Assembly (NCBI GenBank): GCA_964571765.1
Contig: CAZNDH010000060.1
Location: 1-5,114, forward strand
Length of the DNA stretch: 5,114 nucleotides
Source of the DNA: ZC4RG35 sp964571765
Lineage (GTDB): Bacteria > Actinomycetota > Acidimicrobiia > Spongiisociales > ZC4RG35
Direction of reading: 5' to 3'
Part shown: positions 1 through 5,114 of the stretch, one piece after another
How positions within the stretch are numbered: the stretch's first letter is position 1
Layout of the letters: every line of letters starts with the position of its first letter
The notes under the pieces: generated by a model
Databases searched by the model: none
Seen by the model: only the letters and a program-made list of their open reading frames with translations
Told to the model about the DNA's origin: nothing
Program-made: the position numbers and the translations under genes

Positions 1-54
1 ATCACCTACCAAATGGGCGGCTCCATCCATCGGGCGGTCGCCGGCAAGTACTGA
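1..54 (+). CDS. Possible C-terminal tail of an upstream gene (partial)
   Basis: Frame 1 from the window edge reads ITYQMGGSIHRAVAGKY and stops at TGA (52-54). Fifteen of its 17 codons end in G or C, against 9 of 17 in the overlapping glycosyltransferase frame over the same bases, so this frame looks like the coding one here. I do not recognise the peptide. It would be the last residues of a gene lying mostly outside the window, probably in the same operon as the glycosyltransferases. It is too short for a firm call, and chance remains possible. Confidence 0.3.
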   Translation: MTYQMGGSIHRAVAGKY

Positions 55-1189
55 ACCGGCGCCGTCGGTCTCGGTCGTCCTGCCTGCCTTCGACGAGCAG
101 CAAGCCATACCGATGGTCATCGCCGAGATACGACAGGCGATGGGTGATCAGGTGGAAGTGGTGGTGGTCGATGACGGCTCCACCGATGCCACCGCCGAAG
201 TGGCTCGACGGCAGGGGGCGAAGGTGGTGGTCCACCAGGTGAACCGGGGGAAGGGCGCGGCGATGACCTCAGGAGCGGCGGCAGCCAGTGGTGACTACCT
301 GGTGTTCATGGACGCCGACGCCACCTACCCGGCTGCGGCGATCCCCCGACTTGTCGCCATGCTCGCCAACTACGACATCGTCAGGGGAGAGCGGCCCCTC
401 GACTCGGAGGCCATTCCCCTGGTCAATCGTTGGGGAAACCGGGTGTTCAACCGGCTGATCGGTGTCTTCCACCAGATCGACGGATCGGACATCATGAGCG
501 GTCTCTACGGGATGCGTCGTCATGTCTTTGACCAGCTCCAGGTGGAGTCGGCAGGGTTCGACGTTGAGGTGGAGATCGGGATCAAGGCAAGGCAACTTGG
601 CCTCAGCCTCGGTGTGTTCGACATCGAGTACCGCGAGCGGGTCGGTGACAAGAAGCTCCACCCGGTGAGAGACGGCGCCGCCATCCTGATGCGAGCCGCT
701 GGGATCGCCATCCTCTACTCCCCGACTGTCACCTTCGTCGTCCCCGGTCTGGTGATCATGGGACTGGGCCTCGTCGGAGCCATCGCCCTCGCTGGTGGAC
801 CGGTTTTCATCGGAGGGATCGGGCTAACCATCAACAGCTTCGTCCTGGCGACGCTGGGCGTCCTCGGTGGGTTCCAGTTGGTGGTGTTCGGGGTGGCCGC
901 CATGCTCTACCGGGTCGAGACGGGCGTTCTCCCCAAAGAGTGGCTCCTCTCCCTCGCCCGGCGGTCGGTCCGGCTCGGCGCGGCCGCCTTGGGGATGATC
1001 CTGACCGGCGCGGGGGCAGTGTGGCTGGTGGTGCTGGTGAGTGGATGGCTGGCATCAGGAGCCGGGGAGTTCCTCGCCACCGACCGCCTGGTGCTAGCCG
1101 CGTCCATGTTCGTCTTCGGACTCCAACTGATGAGCGCCGGCCTGTTCCTCTCCATGTTCTCCGGGCGTCTCACCGCACGGCGTGGCTGA
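2..1189 (+). CDS. Family-2 glycosyltransferase, polyprenol-phosphate type with four membrane segments (5' partial)
   Basis: Likely transfers a sugar from a nucleotide-sugar to a polyprenyl phosphate at the inner face of the membrane (DPM synthase/GtrB-like). Numbering from the ATG at 113: the GT-A fold shows DDGSTD (20-25), NRGKG (44-48), the metal-binding MDADATYP (66-73), SGLYGMRR (129-136), GFDVEVE (148-154) and RERVGDKKL (174-182), which matches the conserved R..G.SKL region of DPM synthases. Four hydrophobic segments follow, at about 201-226, 242-266, 289-314 and 326-350, like membrane-anchored DPM synthases. The first ATG in the frame is 113, but the frame is open to the window edge and residues encoded at 65-112 (PSVSVVLPAFDEQQAIP) are the first beta strand of the fold, so 113 is not the true start. 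No ATG, GTG or TTG lies between 2 and 113; the start is outside the window or non-canonical. The next gene overlaps its stop by 8 nt. The family is clear; the sugar and lipid acceptor are not. Confidence 0.88.
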   Translation, partial: SPTKWAAPSIGRSPASTEPAPSVSVVLPAFDEQQAIPMVIAEIRQAMGDQVEVVVVDDGSTDATAEVARRQGAKVVVHQVNRGKGAAMTSGAAAASGDYLVFMDADATYPAAAIPRLVAMLANYDIVRGERPLDSEAIPLVNRWGNRVFNRLIGVFHQIDGSDIMSGLYGMRRHVFDQLQVESAGFDVEVEIGIKARQLGLSLGVFDIEYRERVGDKKLHPVRDGAAILMRAAGIAILYSPTVTFVVPGLVIMGLGLVGAIALAGGPVFIGGIGLTINSFVLATLGVLGGFQLVVFGVAAMLYRVETGVLPKEWLLSLARRSVRLGAAALGMILTGAGAVWLVVLVSGWLASGAGEFLATDRLVLAASMFVFGLQLMSAGLFLSMFSGRLTARRG

Positions 1190-2210
1190 GTCGGTGGTCA
1201 CCGCGGTGGTGGTCAACTACCGGAGCGGCAAGCACCTCGAGAGCTGTCTGGATCGACTCCTCTCCGACTCCGACCACCTAGCGGCGGTGATCGTGGTCGA
1301 CAACAACTCGGAGGACGGTTCGATAGAACCGGCCCGTCGGCGAATGGAGTCCGGGGATCCGGTGACCTTGATCGAATCGACTGTGAATCTGGGGCTGGCC
1401 GGTGGGGTCAATCTGGCACTGGACGGCATCGACACTCCCTATCTCGCCATCCTCAACCCCGACGTGGCGGTGCGTCCCGGCTGGTTGGAGCCCCTGATCG
1501 CCGTCCTCGATGGCGAGCCCTCTGTAGGGGTGGCCTGCCCGGTGGTGGTGATGGCCGGGACCGAGCTGGTCAACTCGGCAGGCCAGATCATCCATGTCAG
1601 CGGTCTCGGGTTCAACCGCCGTCTCGGGCGGGAGATCGGGGAGGTGATGGGGCCTGGCCACGACGTCGGGGGCCTCCACGGGGCGGCCTTCGTCATACGC
1701 ACCGCCCTGCTCAGGGAAATGGGGGGCTGGGACGAGACCGGGTTCCTCTACCACGAGGACGTGGCTCTCTCCTGGGACGTCCAACTCTCCGGGCACCGGA
1801 TCCTCTGCGAACCAGCCTCGATGGTCGACCACGATTACCACCTGACCATGTACCCCGAGAAGCTGCACCTCCTCGAGCGCAACCGATGGGCTCTTCTCCT
1901 CAGCCACCTGCGAGTTGCTCGTCTGCTTGTGCTGACGCCGGTCCTGTTGATCACCGAAGTTGCCGTCTGGTTGCTGTGCCTGCTGCGCGGACCGCGGTTC
2001 GTGATTGCCAAGGCGCGAAGCTACGCCTGGTTGTGGAGGGAGCGGGAAGCCGTCCGAGAGTGGAGACATCGGGTGTTCACCCGACCCCGCTACGAAGCGT
2101 CACGTCTTCGTCGCGCTTCGGTGTTCAGGGTCCCGATTTCCCAACTGCTGGCATTGGGTGGCGAGCGGGGCCATTCCACCCGCATACCGCGAGGAGGCCT
2201 CCCGACCTGA
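1182..2210 (+). CDS. Family-2 glycosyltransferase, rhamnosyltransferase-like
   Basis: A 342-residue cytoplasmic-face glycosyltransferase likely to add a sugar to a growing surface polysaccharide or lipid-linked glycan. It starts at GTG inside the end of the preceding gene (GTGGCTGA overlap), which suggests translational coupling; I see no clear Shine-Dalgarno. A second in-frame GTG lies at 1194. GT-A motifs in order: VVVNYRSG (9-16), VVDNNSEDGS (38-47), NLGLAGGVN (69-77), the NPDV form of the DxD metal site (92-95), GGLHGAAFVIR (163-173), GGWDE (181-185) and HEDVALSWDVQLSGHRI (191-207), which carries the probable catalytic-base ED pair. These are typical of rhamnosyltransferase-like GT2 enzymes. 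A hydrophobic segment at about 247-269 and an Arg-rich tail (about 280-315) suggest membrane association. The fold is secure; donor and acceptor cannot be read from the sequence. Confidence 0.9.
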   Translation: MAESVVTAVVVNYRSGKHLESCLDRLLSDSDHLAAVIVVDNNSEDGSIEPARRRMESGDPVTLIESTVNLGLAGGVNLALDGIDTPYLAILNPDVAVRPGWLEPLIAVLDGEPSVGVACPVVVMAGTELVNSAGQIIHVSGLGFNRRLGREIGEVMGPGHDVGGLHGAAFVIRTALLREMGGWDETGFLYHEDVALSWDVQLSGHRILCEPASMVDHDYHLTMYPEKLHLLERNRWALLLSHLRVARLLVLTPVLLITEVAVWLLCLLRGPRFVIAKARSYAWLWREREAVREWRHRVFTRPRYEASRLRRASVFRVPISQLLALGGERGHSTRIPRGGLPT

Positions 2211-2227
2211 CGGTGGGAGGCCTCCTC
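2191..2227. terminator. Strong hairpin between convergent genes, spanning a stop codon
   Basis: GAGGAGGCCTCCC (2191-2203) and GGGAGGCCTCCTC (2215-2227) are a perfect 13-bp inverted repeat. The loop can extend by ACC/GGT pairing (2205-2207 with 2212-2214) around a TGAC tetraloop. The TGA stop of the second glycosyltransferase (2208-2210) lies in that loop. Position and symmetry fit a bidirectional terminator for the convergent transcripts, but neither strand has a T-tract, so it would be a T-less hairpin or a transcript-end stabiliser. Confidence 0.55.
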
Positions 2228-2249
2228 AGCCAATGGAACGACCTAATCG

Positions 2250-3071
2250 TCATCCACCATCGCTCGAAGGCGGCTCCTCGAGGTCGAGTTGGAAGCGCCC
2301 GGCGACCGGGAGCGAGCCCGGCCCACCGAGAACGAAGCTCTCGTCGGCCACACCCGTGGAGTTCGAGTTGCGGAGGAAGAAGGTCCGGATGGAGGGTCGG
2401 TACAGACCGACGGTATCGATGCCGTCGGCGTTCCAATCCCCGGCGAACACCATGTCACCCGATACCCCGTAGAAGTACGAGTGGTCGGCGATGCCCTGGG
2501 TGTTGGTGTTCCTCAGATAGACGAAACCGTCCGAGGACCGACGTAGCCCAGGTGTATCGATCCCGTTACCGTTCCAGTCACCTACAAAGGGGTCGTCACC
2601 GGGATTCCCATAGATGAAGGAGAACTCGGCAAAGCCGAGCCCCATGCCGGACTGGCCCAGCTTGTTGATGATGTAGAAGCGGGCCTCGGATGGGCGGTAG
2701 ATGGAGACGGTGTCGCAGCCGTCGCCGTTGAAGTCCCCGGAGATGGGGACATCGTTCGCATTCCCGAAGAAGAAACTGGTGTCGGCGACACCTGTGGTGT
2801 TGGCGTTCCTCAGGTAGACAAACCCGTCCGACTGGCGGTAAAGCCCGGGCGTCGAGATCCCGTCACAGTTCCAGTCGCCCATGAAAGGAACATCTCCTGG
2901 GTTACCAAACATGAAGGTGGTGGTGGTTCCGTCGTTGTTGCGGATGGTCCACTGGGCCGTGGCCGGGTCGACGGCACCCACCGAGTCCTGCCCCGTGGGT
3001 GCGGCCATGGCCGGCAGGGCCAGGCCCAGAACCATTGCGGCAGCGGCCAAGAGGCCAATTGTGCGTCGCAT
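2250..3071 (-). CDS. Secreted FG-GAP/VCBS-like repeat protein, no enzymatic domain
   Basis: A 273-residue exported protein made almost wholly of repeats; probably a surface or extracellular binding or structural module of unknown ligand. The start is the ATG at 3071, because AAGGAGGA lies just upstream and MRRTIGLLAAAAMVLGLALPAMA is a classic signal peptide with likely cleavage after AMA (residue 23). The frame opens 50 codons earlier, but that stretch is not signal-like. Repeat units: 52-98, 99-150, 151-197, 198-244 and a partial 245-264, each built on GNPGD-x-PF-x-GDWN-x-DGIDT-PGLYR-x-SDGFVYLRN-x-NT-x-GVAD. The Asp/Asn-rich loops resemble calcium-binding FG-GAP/VCBS loops but are one residue shorter (Asp at position 8, not 9). 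The only mature cysteines, C69 and C119, sit in the loops of units 1 and 2 and could form a disulfide. It ends in a short acidic tail (EEPPSSDGG). It is a paralog of the N-terminal part of the upstream gene, 157 nt away on the same strand. Confidence 0.88.
   Translation of the reverse strand: MRRTIGLLAAAAMVLGLALPAMAAPTGQDSVGAVDPATAQWTIRNNDGTTTTFMFGNPGDVPFMGDWNCDGISTPGLYRQSDGFVYLRNANTTGVADTSFFFGNANDVPISGDFNGDGCDTVSIYRPSEARFYIINKLGQSGMGLGFAEFSFIYGNPGDDPFVGDWNGNGIDTPGLRRSSDGFVYLRNTNTQGIADHSYFYGVSGDMVFAGDWNADGIDTVGLYRPSIRTFFLRNSNSTGVADESFVLGGPGSLPVAGRFQLDLEEPPSSDGG
2280..2918 (-). repeat. Five-copy protein repeat domain (47/52/47/47 residues plus partial)
   Basis: Tandem units within the repeat protein begin at residues 52, 99, 151, 198 and 245. 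Units 1 and 3 are type A (IDTPGL-x-R-x-SDGFVYLRN); units 2 and 4 are type B (DTV-x-LYRP then FYI/FFLRN). The domain opens with an orphan WTIRN strand-like piece and ends in a truncated GGPGSLPVAGRF piece, as if one unit were split between the two ends. Confidence 0.85.
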
Positions 3072-3080
3072 GAGGTGGTC

Positions 3081-3088
3081 TCCTCCTT
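3081..3088 (-). promoter_or_regulatory. Shine-Dalgarno of the repeat-only gene
   Basis: The - strand reads AAGGAGGAGACCACCTC followed by ATG. The strong AAGGAGGA places the start at 3071 rather than at the earlier in-frame ATG at 3221. Confidence 0.8.
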
Positions 3089-3113
3089 GTAGACAACTCC
3101 CTGGGAGGGAGAA

Positions 3114-3150
3114 TCCGGAGGGCTGGGTTACACCAGCTGTTCGCTCCGGA
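3114..3150 (-). promoter_or_regulatory. Hairpin in the leader of the repeat-only gene
   Basis: TCCGGAG and CTCCGGA (outer 7 bp, 3114-3120 with 3144-3150) enclose GGCTGG/CCAGCT (3121-3126 with 3133-3138, one G-T pair) around a 6-nt loop, with a 5-nt bulge on one side. It lies 43 nt upstream of the ATG. It could be a 5' untranslated structure, a second part of the upstream gene's terminator or an operator. No T-tract follows it. Function unknown. Confidence 0.4.
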
Positions 3151-3155
3151 ATTCG

Positions 3156-3199
3156 GGTTTGACGCCGGGTGATTACCCCCGTAGGGGTGGTGTCAAACC
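3156..3199 (-). terminator. Two-part hairpin downstream of the dehydrogenase gene
   Basis: GGTTTGACGCC (3156-3166) and GGTGTCAAACC (3189-3199) pair over 11 bp with one G-T wobble. Inside, ACCCC/GGGGT (3175-3179 with 3184-3188) form a second stem around CGTA, leaving an 8-nt bulge. It starts 29 nt after the dehydrogenase stop, a usual terminator position, but no T-run follows on the - strand. The arm also contains TTGACA (- strand, 3191-3196), a perfect -35 hexamer, though I see no convincing -10 at 16-18 nt. Terminator and promoter element are both possible. Confidence 0.4.
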
Positions 3200-3228
3200 T
3201 GAAACTCATGGAAGGGTGCAAACCCTGG

Positions 3229-5064
3229 TCAGGGGGAAGCGACGACCTTGCGCACCATGCCCTGAAGCGAGGTCACGTATATCTCGCCATGGCCGTCGAC
3301 GCCGAACGAGCTCAATTGGGGAACGGTGCCCAGGTCGGTACGGTTGGAGACCTGCCCCACCACGCCGTTCTCGTACTTGAAGCTGCGGATCCAGCCGCCG
3401 CAGAAGTCCCCGAAGAAGTAGGTTCCGGAGAGTCCCGGGACGGCGTTCCCCCGGTAGACCATCCCACCAGTGACCGAGCAACCTTCGGCATGTGAGTACT
3501 CGACCTGGGGGAAGACAAAGCCACTGGTGGTGCACGGAGCGGTGAAGCACACCGTGCCCTCCCAGACCCGCCATCCGAGGTTGGCTCCCGATTGGATCCC
3601 CGGGGGGAGGACGGTTACTTCCTCGCGGGCGGCCTGTCCGACGTCGGCGACGTAGAGGTTCCCCTGGTCGAAGTCGATTCGCCATGGGTTCCGCGCACCG
3701 AGCACCCAGACCTCAGGGGCGCCTCCACCATTCCGATATGGATTGTCGGCGGGGATAGCGTATTGCCGCCCACCAGAGGTGTTATCGACATCGATACGGA
3801 GGATCTTTCCCAGCAGCTCGTTGGGGTTCTGGGCCCGGTTGCCCGGGTCCCCTGCACTGCCACCGTCGCCCGAGGCTATCAGCAGGTAACCGGAGTCGTC
3901 GAAGACCAGCATGCCCCCGTTGTGGTTGGCAAACGGCTGACTGAACTCGAGGAGCACCCTCTCCGAACCGGCGTTGGCCAAATCGGGATTTCCCGATACG
4001 GTGAACTCCGAGATCCTCGTCACTGATCCCAGTGTGTAGTTGACGTAGAACCTCCCGTTGCTGGCGAAGTTGCGGTGGAAAGCCAGCCCGAGAAGGCCTT
4101 GCTCTCCTCCCGATGTGACCGCGATGCTGAGGAAGGGGGTGGGGCGTTTCACCCCGTTCTCGACGATTTCGATGTCCCCGGTCTGCTCCACCACGAAGAG
4201 CCTGCTGTCCCCGGGCGGGGCCGTGACCAAGACCGGTCGATCGAGACCGGTGATCACGGTCTGTAGTGCAAGCGGTGGAGGGCCAAGGTCGAGCCCGAAA
4301 TTGCCCGCTACCGGGGACGACCCGCTCTCACCCATGACAAAGCTGACGTCGGCCACTCCCGTGGAGGTGGAGTTGCGAAGATAGAAGGTGAGGTTGAAAG
4401 GCCGGTAGAGGCCGACGGTGTCCCGACCATTGCCATTCCAGTCTCCGGCGAATGGGACATCCCCCGGATTTCCGTAGAAGTAGGAGATGTCGGCCACTCC
4501 CTGAGTGTTGGTGTTGCGCAGGTAGACGAACCCGTCTGAAGGGCGGCGGAGACCCGGGGTGTCGATTCCGTTGCCGTCCCAGTCCCCGACGAAAGGCACG
4601 TCGCCCGGGTTGCCGTAGACGAACGAGTACTCGGCAGCCCCCAGTCCTCCTCCGCCCTGGCCCAACTTGTTGATGATGTAGAACCGGGCTTCCACCGGCC
4701 GGTAGATCGACACCGTGTCACATCCGTCACCGTTGAAGTCCCCGACGACCGGCATGTCTCCGGGGTTGCCGAAGAAGAATGTGATGTCGGCTATCCCCGT
4801 GGAGATCGAGTTGCGGAGGTAGACGTAGCCGTCCGCCGGGCGGAACAGCCCTGGAGTGTCGATCCCGTCACAGTTCCAATCGCCGGCGAAGGGGCGGTCA
4901 CCCGGGTTTCCGTATCCGATGGTGGTTGTGCTGCCGTCCTGAGCCCGGAGGGTCCATTGGCTCTTGAGGGGATCAACTGCGCCTGGGGTGTCCTGGGCCA
5001 CTGCGGGAAGGCTCAAGGCCAGTAGCGCGGCAAGAGCCACCAACAATGTGACTGTGCGTCTGAT
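3229..5064 (-). CDS. Secreted repeat protein fused to a PQQ-type glucose/sorbosone dehydrogenase (GSDH/HHIP-like)
   Basis: About 611 residues, exported, with two parts. Numbering from ATC 5064: signal peptide 1-24 (MRRTVTLLVALAALLALSLP, then AVA|QD); FG-GAP/VCBS-like repeats at 48-94, 95-146, 147-193, 194-240 and partial 241-260, with C65 and C115; then a six-bladed-propeller GSDH domain at about 265-611. GSDH hallmarks: GLDRPVLVTAPPGDSRLFVV, GGEQGLLGLAFH (319-330), ANHNGGMLVF (379-388), SGDGGSAGDPGNRAQNPNELLGKILRIDVD, LGARNPWRIDF (455-465), VADVGQ, NLGWRVWEG, GCSVTGGMVYRG and FFGDFCGGWI. H381 and R458-N459 are the likely counterparts of the soluble glucose dehydrogenase catalytic His and PQQ-contacting Arg-Asn. 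C506, C511, C529 and C555 may form disulfides outside the cell. The family oxidises sugars with PQQ and calcium, but many HHIP-like members have unproven cofactor and substrate. The first conventional start is TTG 5046, which would remove the Arg-Arg n-region of the signal peptide; alignment with the paralog's ATG points to ATC 5064, with CTG 5067 as the alternative. Confidence 0.85.
   Translation of the reverse strand: MRRTVTLLVALAALLALSLPAVAQDTPGAVDPLKSQWTLRAQDGSTTTIGYGNPGDRPFAGDWNCDGIDTPGLFRPADGYVYLRNSISTGIADITFFFGNPGDMPVVGDFNGDGCDTVSIYRPVEARFYIINKLGQGGGGLGAAEYSFVYGNPGDVPFVGDWDGNGIDTPGLRRPSDGFVYLRNTNTQGVADISYFYGNPGDVPFAGDWNGNGRDTVGLYRPFNLTFYLRNSTSTGVADVSFVMGESGSSPVAGNFGLDLGPPPLALQTVITGLDRPVLVTAPPGDSRLFVVEQTGDIEIVENGVKRPTPFLSIAVTSGGEQGLLGLAFHRNFASNGRFYVNYTLGSVTRISEFTVSGNPDLANAGSERVLLEFSQPFANHNGGMLVFDDSGYLLIASGDGGSAGDPGNRAQNPNELLGKILRIDVDNTSGGRQYAIPADNPYRNGGGAPEVWVLGARNPWRIDFDQGNLYVADVGQAAREEVTVLPPGIQSGANLGWRVWEGTVCFTAPCTTSGFVFPQVEYSHAEGCSVTGGMVYRGNAVPGLSGTYFFGDFCGGWIRSFKYENGVVGQVSNRTDLGTVPQLSSFGVDGHGEIYVTSLQGMVRKVVASP
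4285..4923 (-). repeat. Paralogous five-copy repeat domain in the dehydrogenase gene
   Basis: Units begin at residues 48, 95, 147, 194 and 241, giving the same 47-52-47-47 spacing as the repeat-only protein. By-eye comparison of the four full units gives 148 identities in 193 positions (32/47, 41/52, 41/47, 34/47). Each unit is closer to its counterpart in the other gene than to its neighbours, so the internal units arose before the gene duplication. The cysteines are 50 residues apart in both proteins. Confidence 0.85.
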
Positions 5065-5114
5065 CAGAAGTCTCCTGCCGCGGGGTGGATACCCATGCCT
5101 ACATGGAACTGAGA
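5064..5114 (-). CDS. Possible short upstream reading frame overlapping the dehydrogenase start (partial)
   Basis: The - strand frame open from the window edge reads SQFHVGMGIHPAAGDF and ends at TGA (5066-5064), whose last base is the A of the proposed ATC start. It could be the tail of an upstream gene, a 10-codon leader peptide from the ATG at 5096, or chance. About 10 of its 16 codons end in G or C, which is only weakly coding-like. Confidence 0.2.
   Translation of the reverse strand, partial: SQFHVGMGIHPAAGDF
5071..5076 (-). promoter_or_regulatory. Shine-Dalgarno deciding the dehydrogenase start
   Basis: AGGAGA on the - strand lies 4 nt (from the last G of AGGAG) before CTG 5067 and 7 nt before ATC 5064. 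The next conventional start, TTG 5046, is 25 nt away, too far for this site. It aligns with the AGGAGA of the paralog's ribosome binding site, and both genes share GACGCACA just after the start codon. Confidence 0.6.

Noticed and set aside
1278..2069. A 263-residue open frame on the - strand
   Set aside because: It lies antisense to the second glycosyltransferase, is rich in Pro/His/Gln/Asp with no recognisable domain, and is what high third-position GC produces in the opposite strand.
1886..2617. A 243-residue + frame running across the convergent junction
   Set aside because: Its product is Arg/Ser/Pro-rich with no domain, and it overlaps two well-supported genes in other frames.
3170..3196. 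Promoter built on the TTGACA at 3191-3196 (- strand)
   Set aside because: The nearest TAAT-like -10 candidate (3177-3172) leaves only 13 nt of spacing, and the hexamer is explained by the hairpin arm; kept only as a note.
2250..3221. Longer form of the repeat-only protein starting at 3221
   Set aside because: The added 50 residues are encoded by the hairpin-rich spacer, are not conserved with the paralog, and would bury the signal peptide; the strong Shine-Dalgarno is at 3081-3088.
3206..3685. A 159-residue - frame overlapping the end of the dehydrogenase
   Set aside because: Arg/Gly/Pro-rich shadow of the GSDH reading frame, which has clear family motifs throughout.
4285..4923. Periodic DNA considered as a CRISPR or mobile-element repeat array
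   Set aside because: The periodicity is at protein level (47 or 52 codons), with divergent third positions and no spacers, terminal inverted repeats or transposase.

Overview
The window is GC-rich, with coding frames strongly biased to G/C at third positions. It carries four genes in two convergent pairs: two glycosyltransferases on the + strand (about 1-2210) and two secreted repeat proteins on the - strand (2250-5064). Only short gaps separate them. GC-rich DNA, GTG and other non-ATG starts, all-TGA stops and the 'GNPGDVPFAGDWNGDGIDTPGLYR'-type repeats (a class I associate with high-GC actinobacteria, notably Acidimicrobiia) suggest an uncultured or environmental actinobacterium. That placement is inference from style, not from a marker gene.

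Left half (+). A family-2 glycosyltransferase of the polyprenol-phosphate (DPM synthase/GtrB-like) type with four C-terminal membrane segments is followed, with an 8-nt overlap and a GTG start, by a second family-2 glycosyltransferase of the rhamnosyltransferase-like type. They look co-translated and fit assembly of a cell-surface glycan: one would charge a lipid carrier with sugar, the other would extend a glycan. The 5' end of the first gene is cut by the window, or begins in an unusual way near the stop codon of a possible preceding gene. A strong perfect hairpin (2191-2227) spans the stop codon of the second gene and sits between the convergent pairs.

Right half (-). In transcription order, the first gene (3229-5064) encodes a signal peptide, about 210 residues of FG-GAP/VCBS-like repeats and a C-terminal PQQ-type glucose/sorbosone dehydrogenase (GSDH, HHIP-like) domain. 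The second (2250-3071) encodes a signal peptide and the same repeat domain, with no enzyme. The repeat domains share the same unit order, register and two cysteines, so the genes are a tandem duplication that differs by gain or loss of the enzyme. A 157-nt spacer between them holds two strong hairpins.

The most notable points are: (1) the dehydrogenase gene appears to start at ATC (or CTG), where its paralog has ATG with a good Shine-Dalgarno; (2) the paralogous repeat pair with an alternating A/B unit architecture; (3) the structured leader before the second gene. I see no RNA genes, CRISPR, insertion sequences, defence genes or integration sites.
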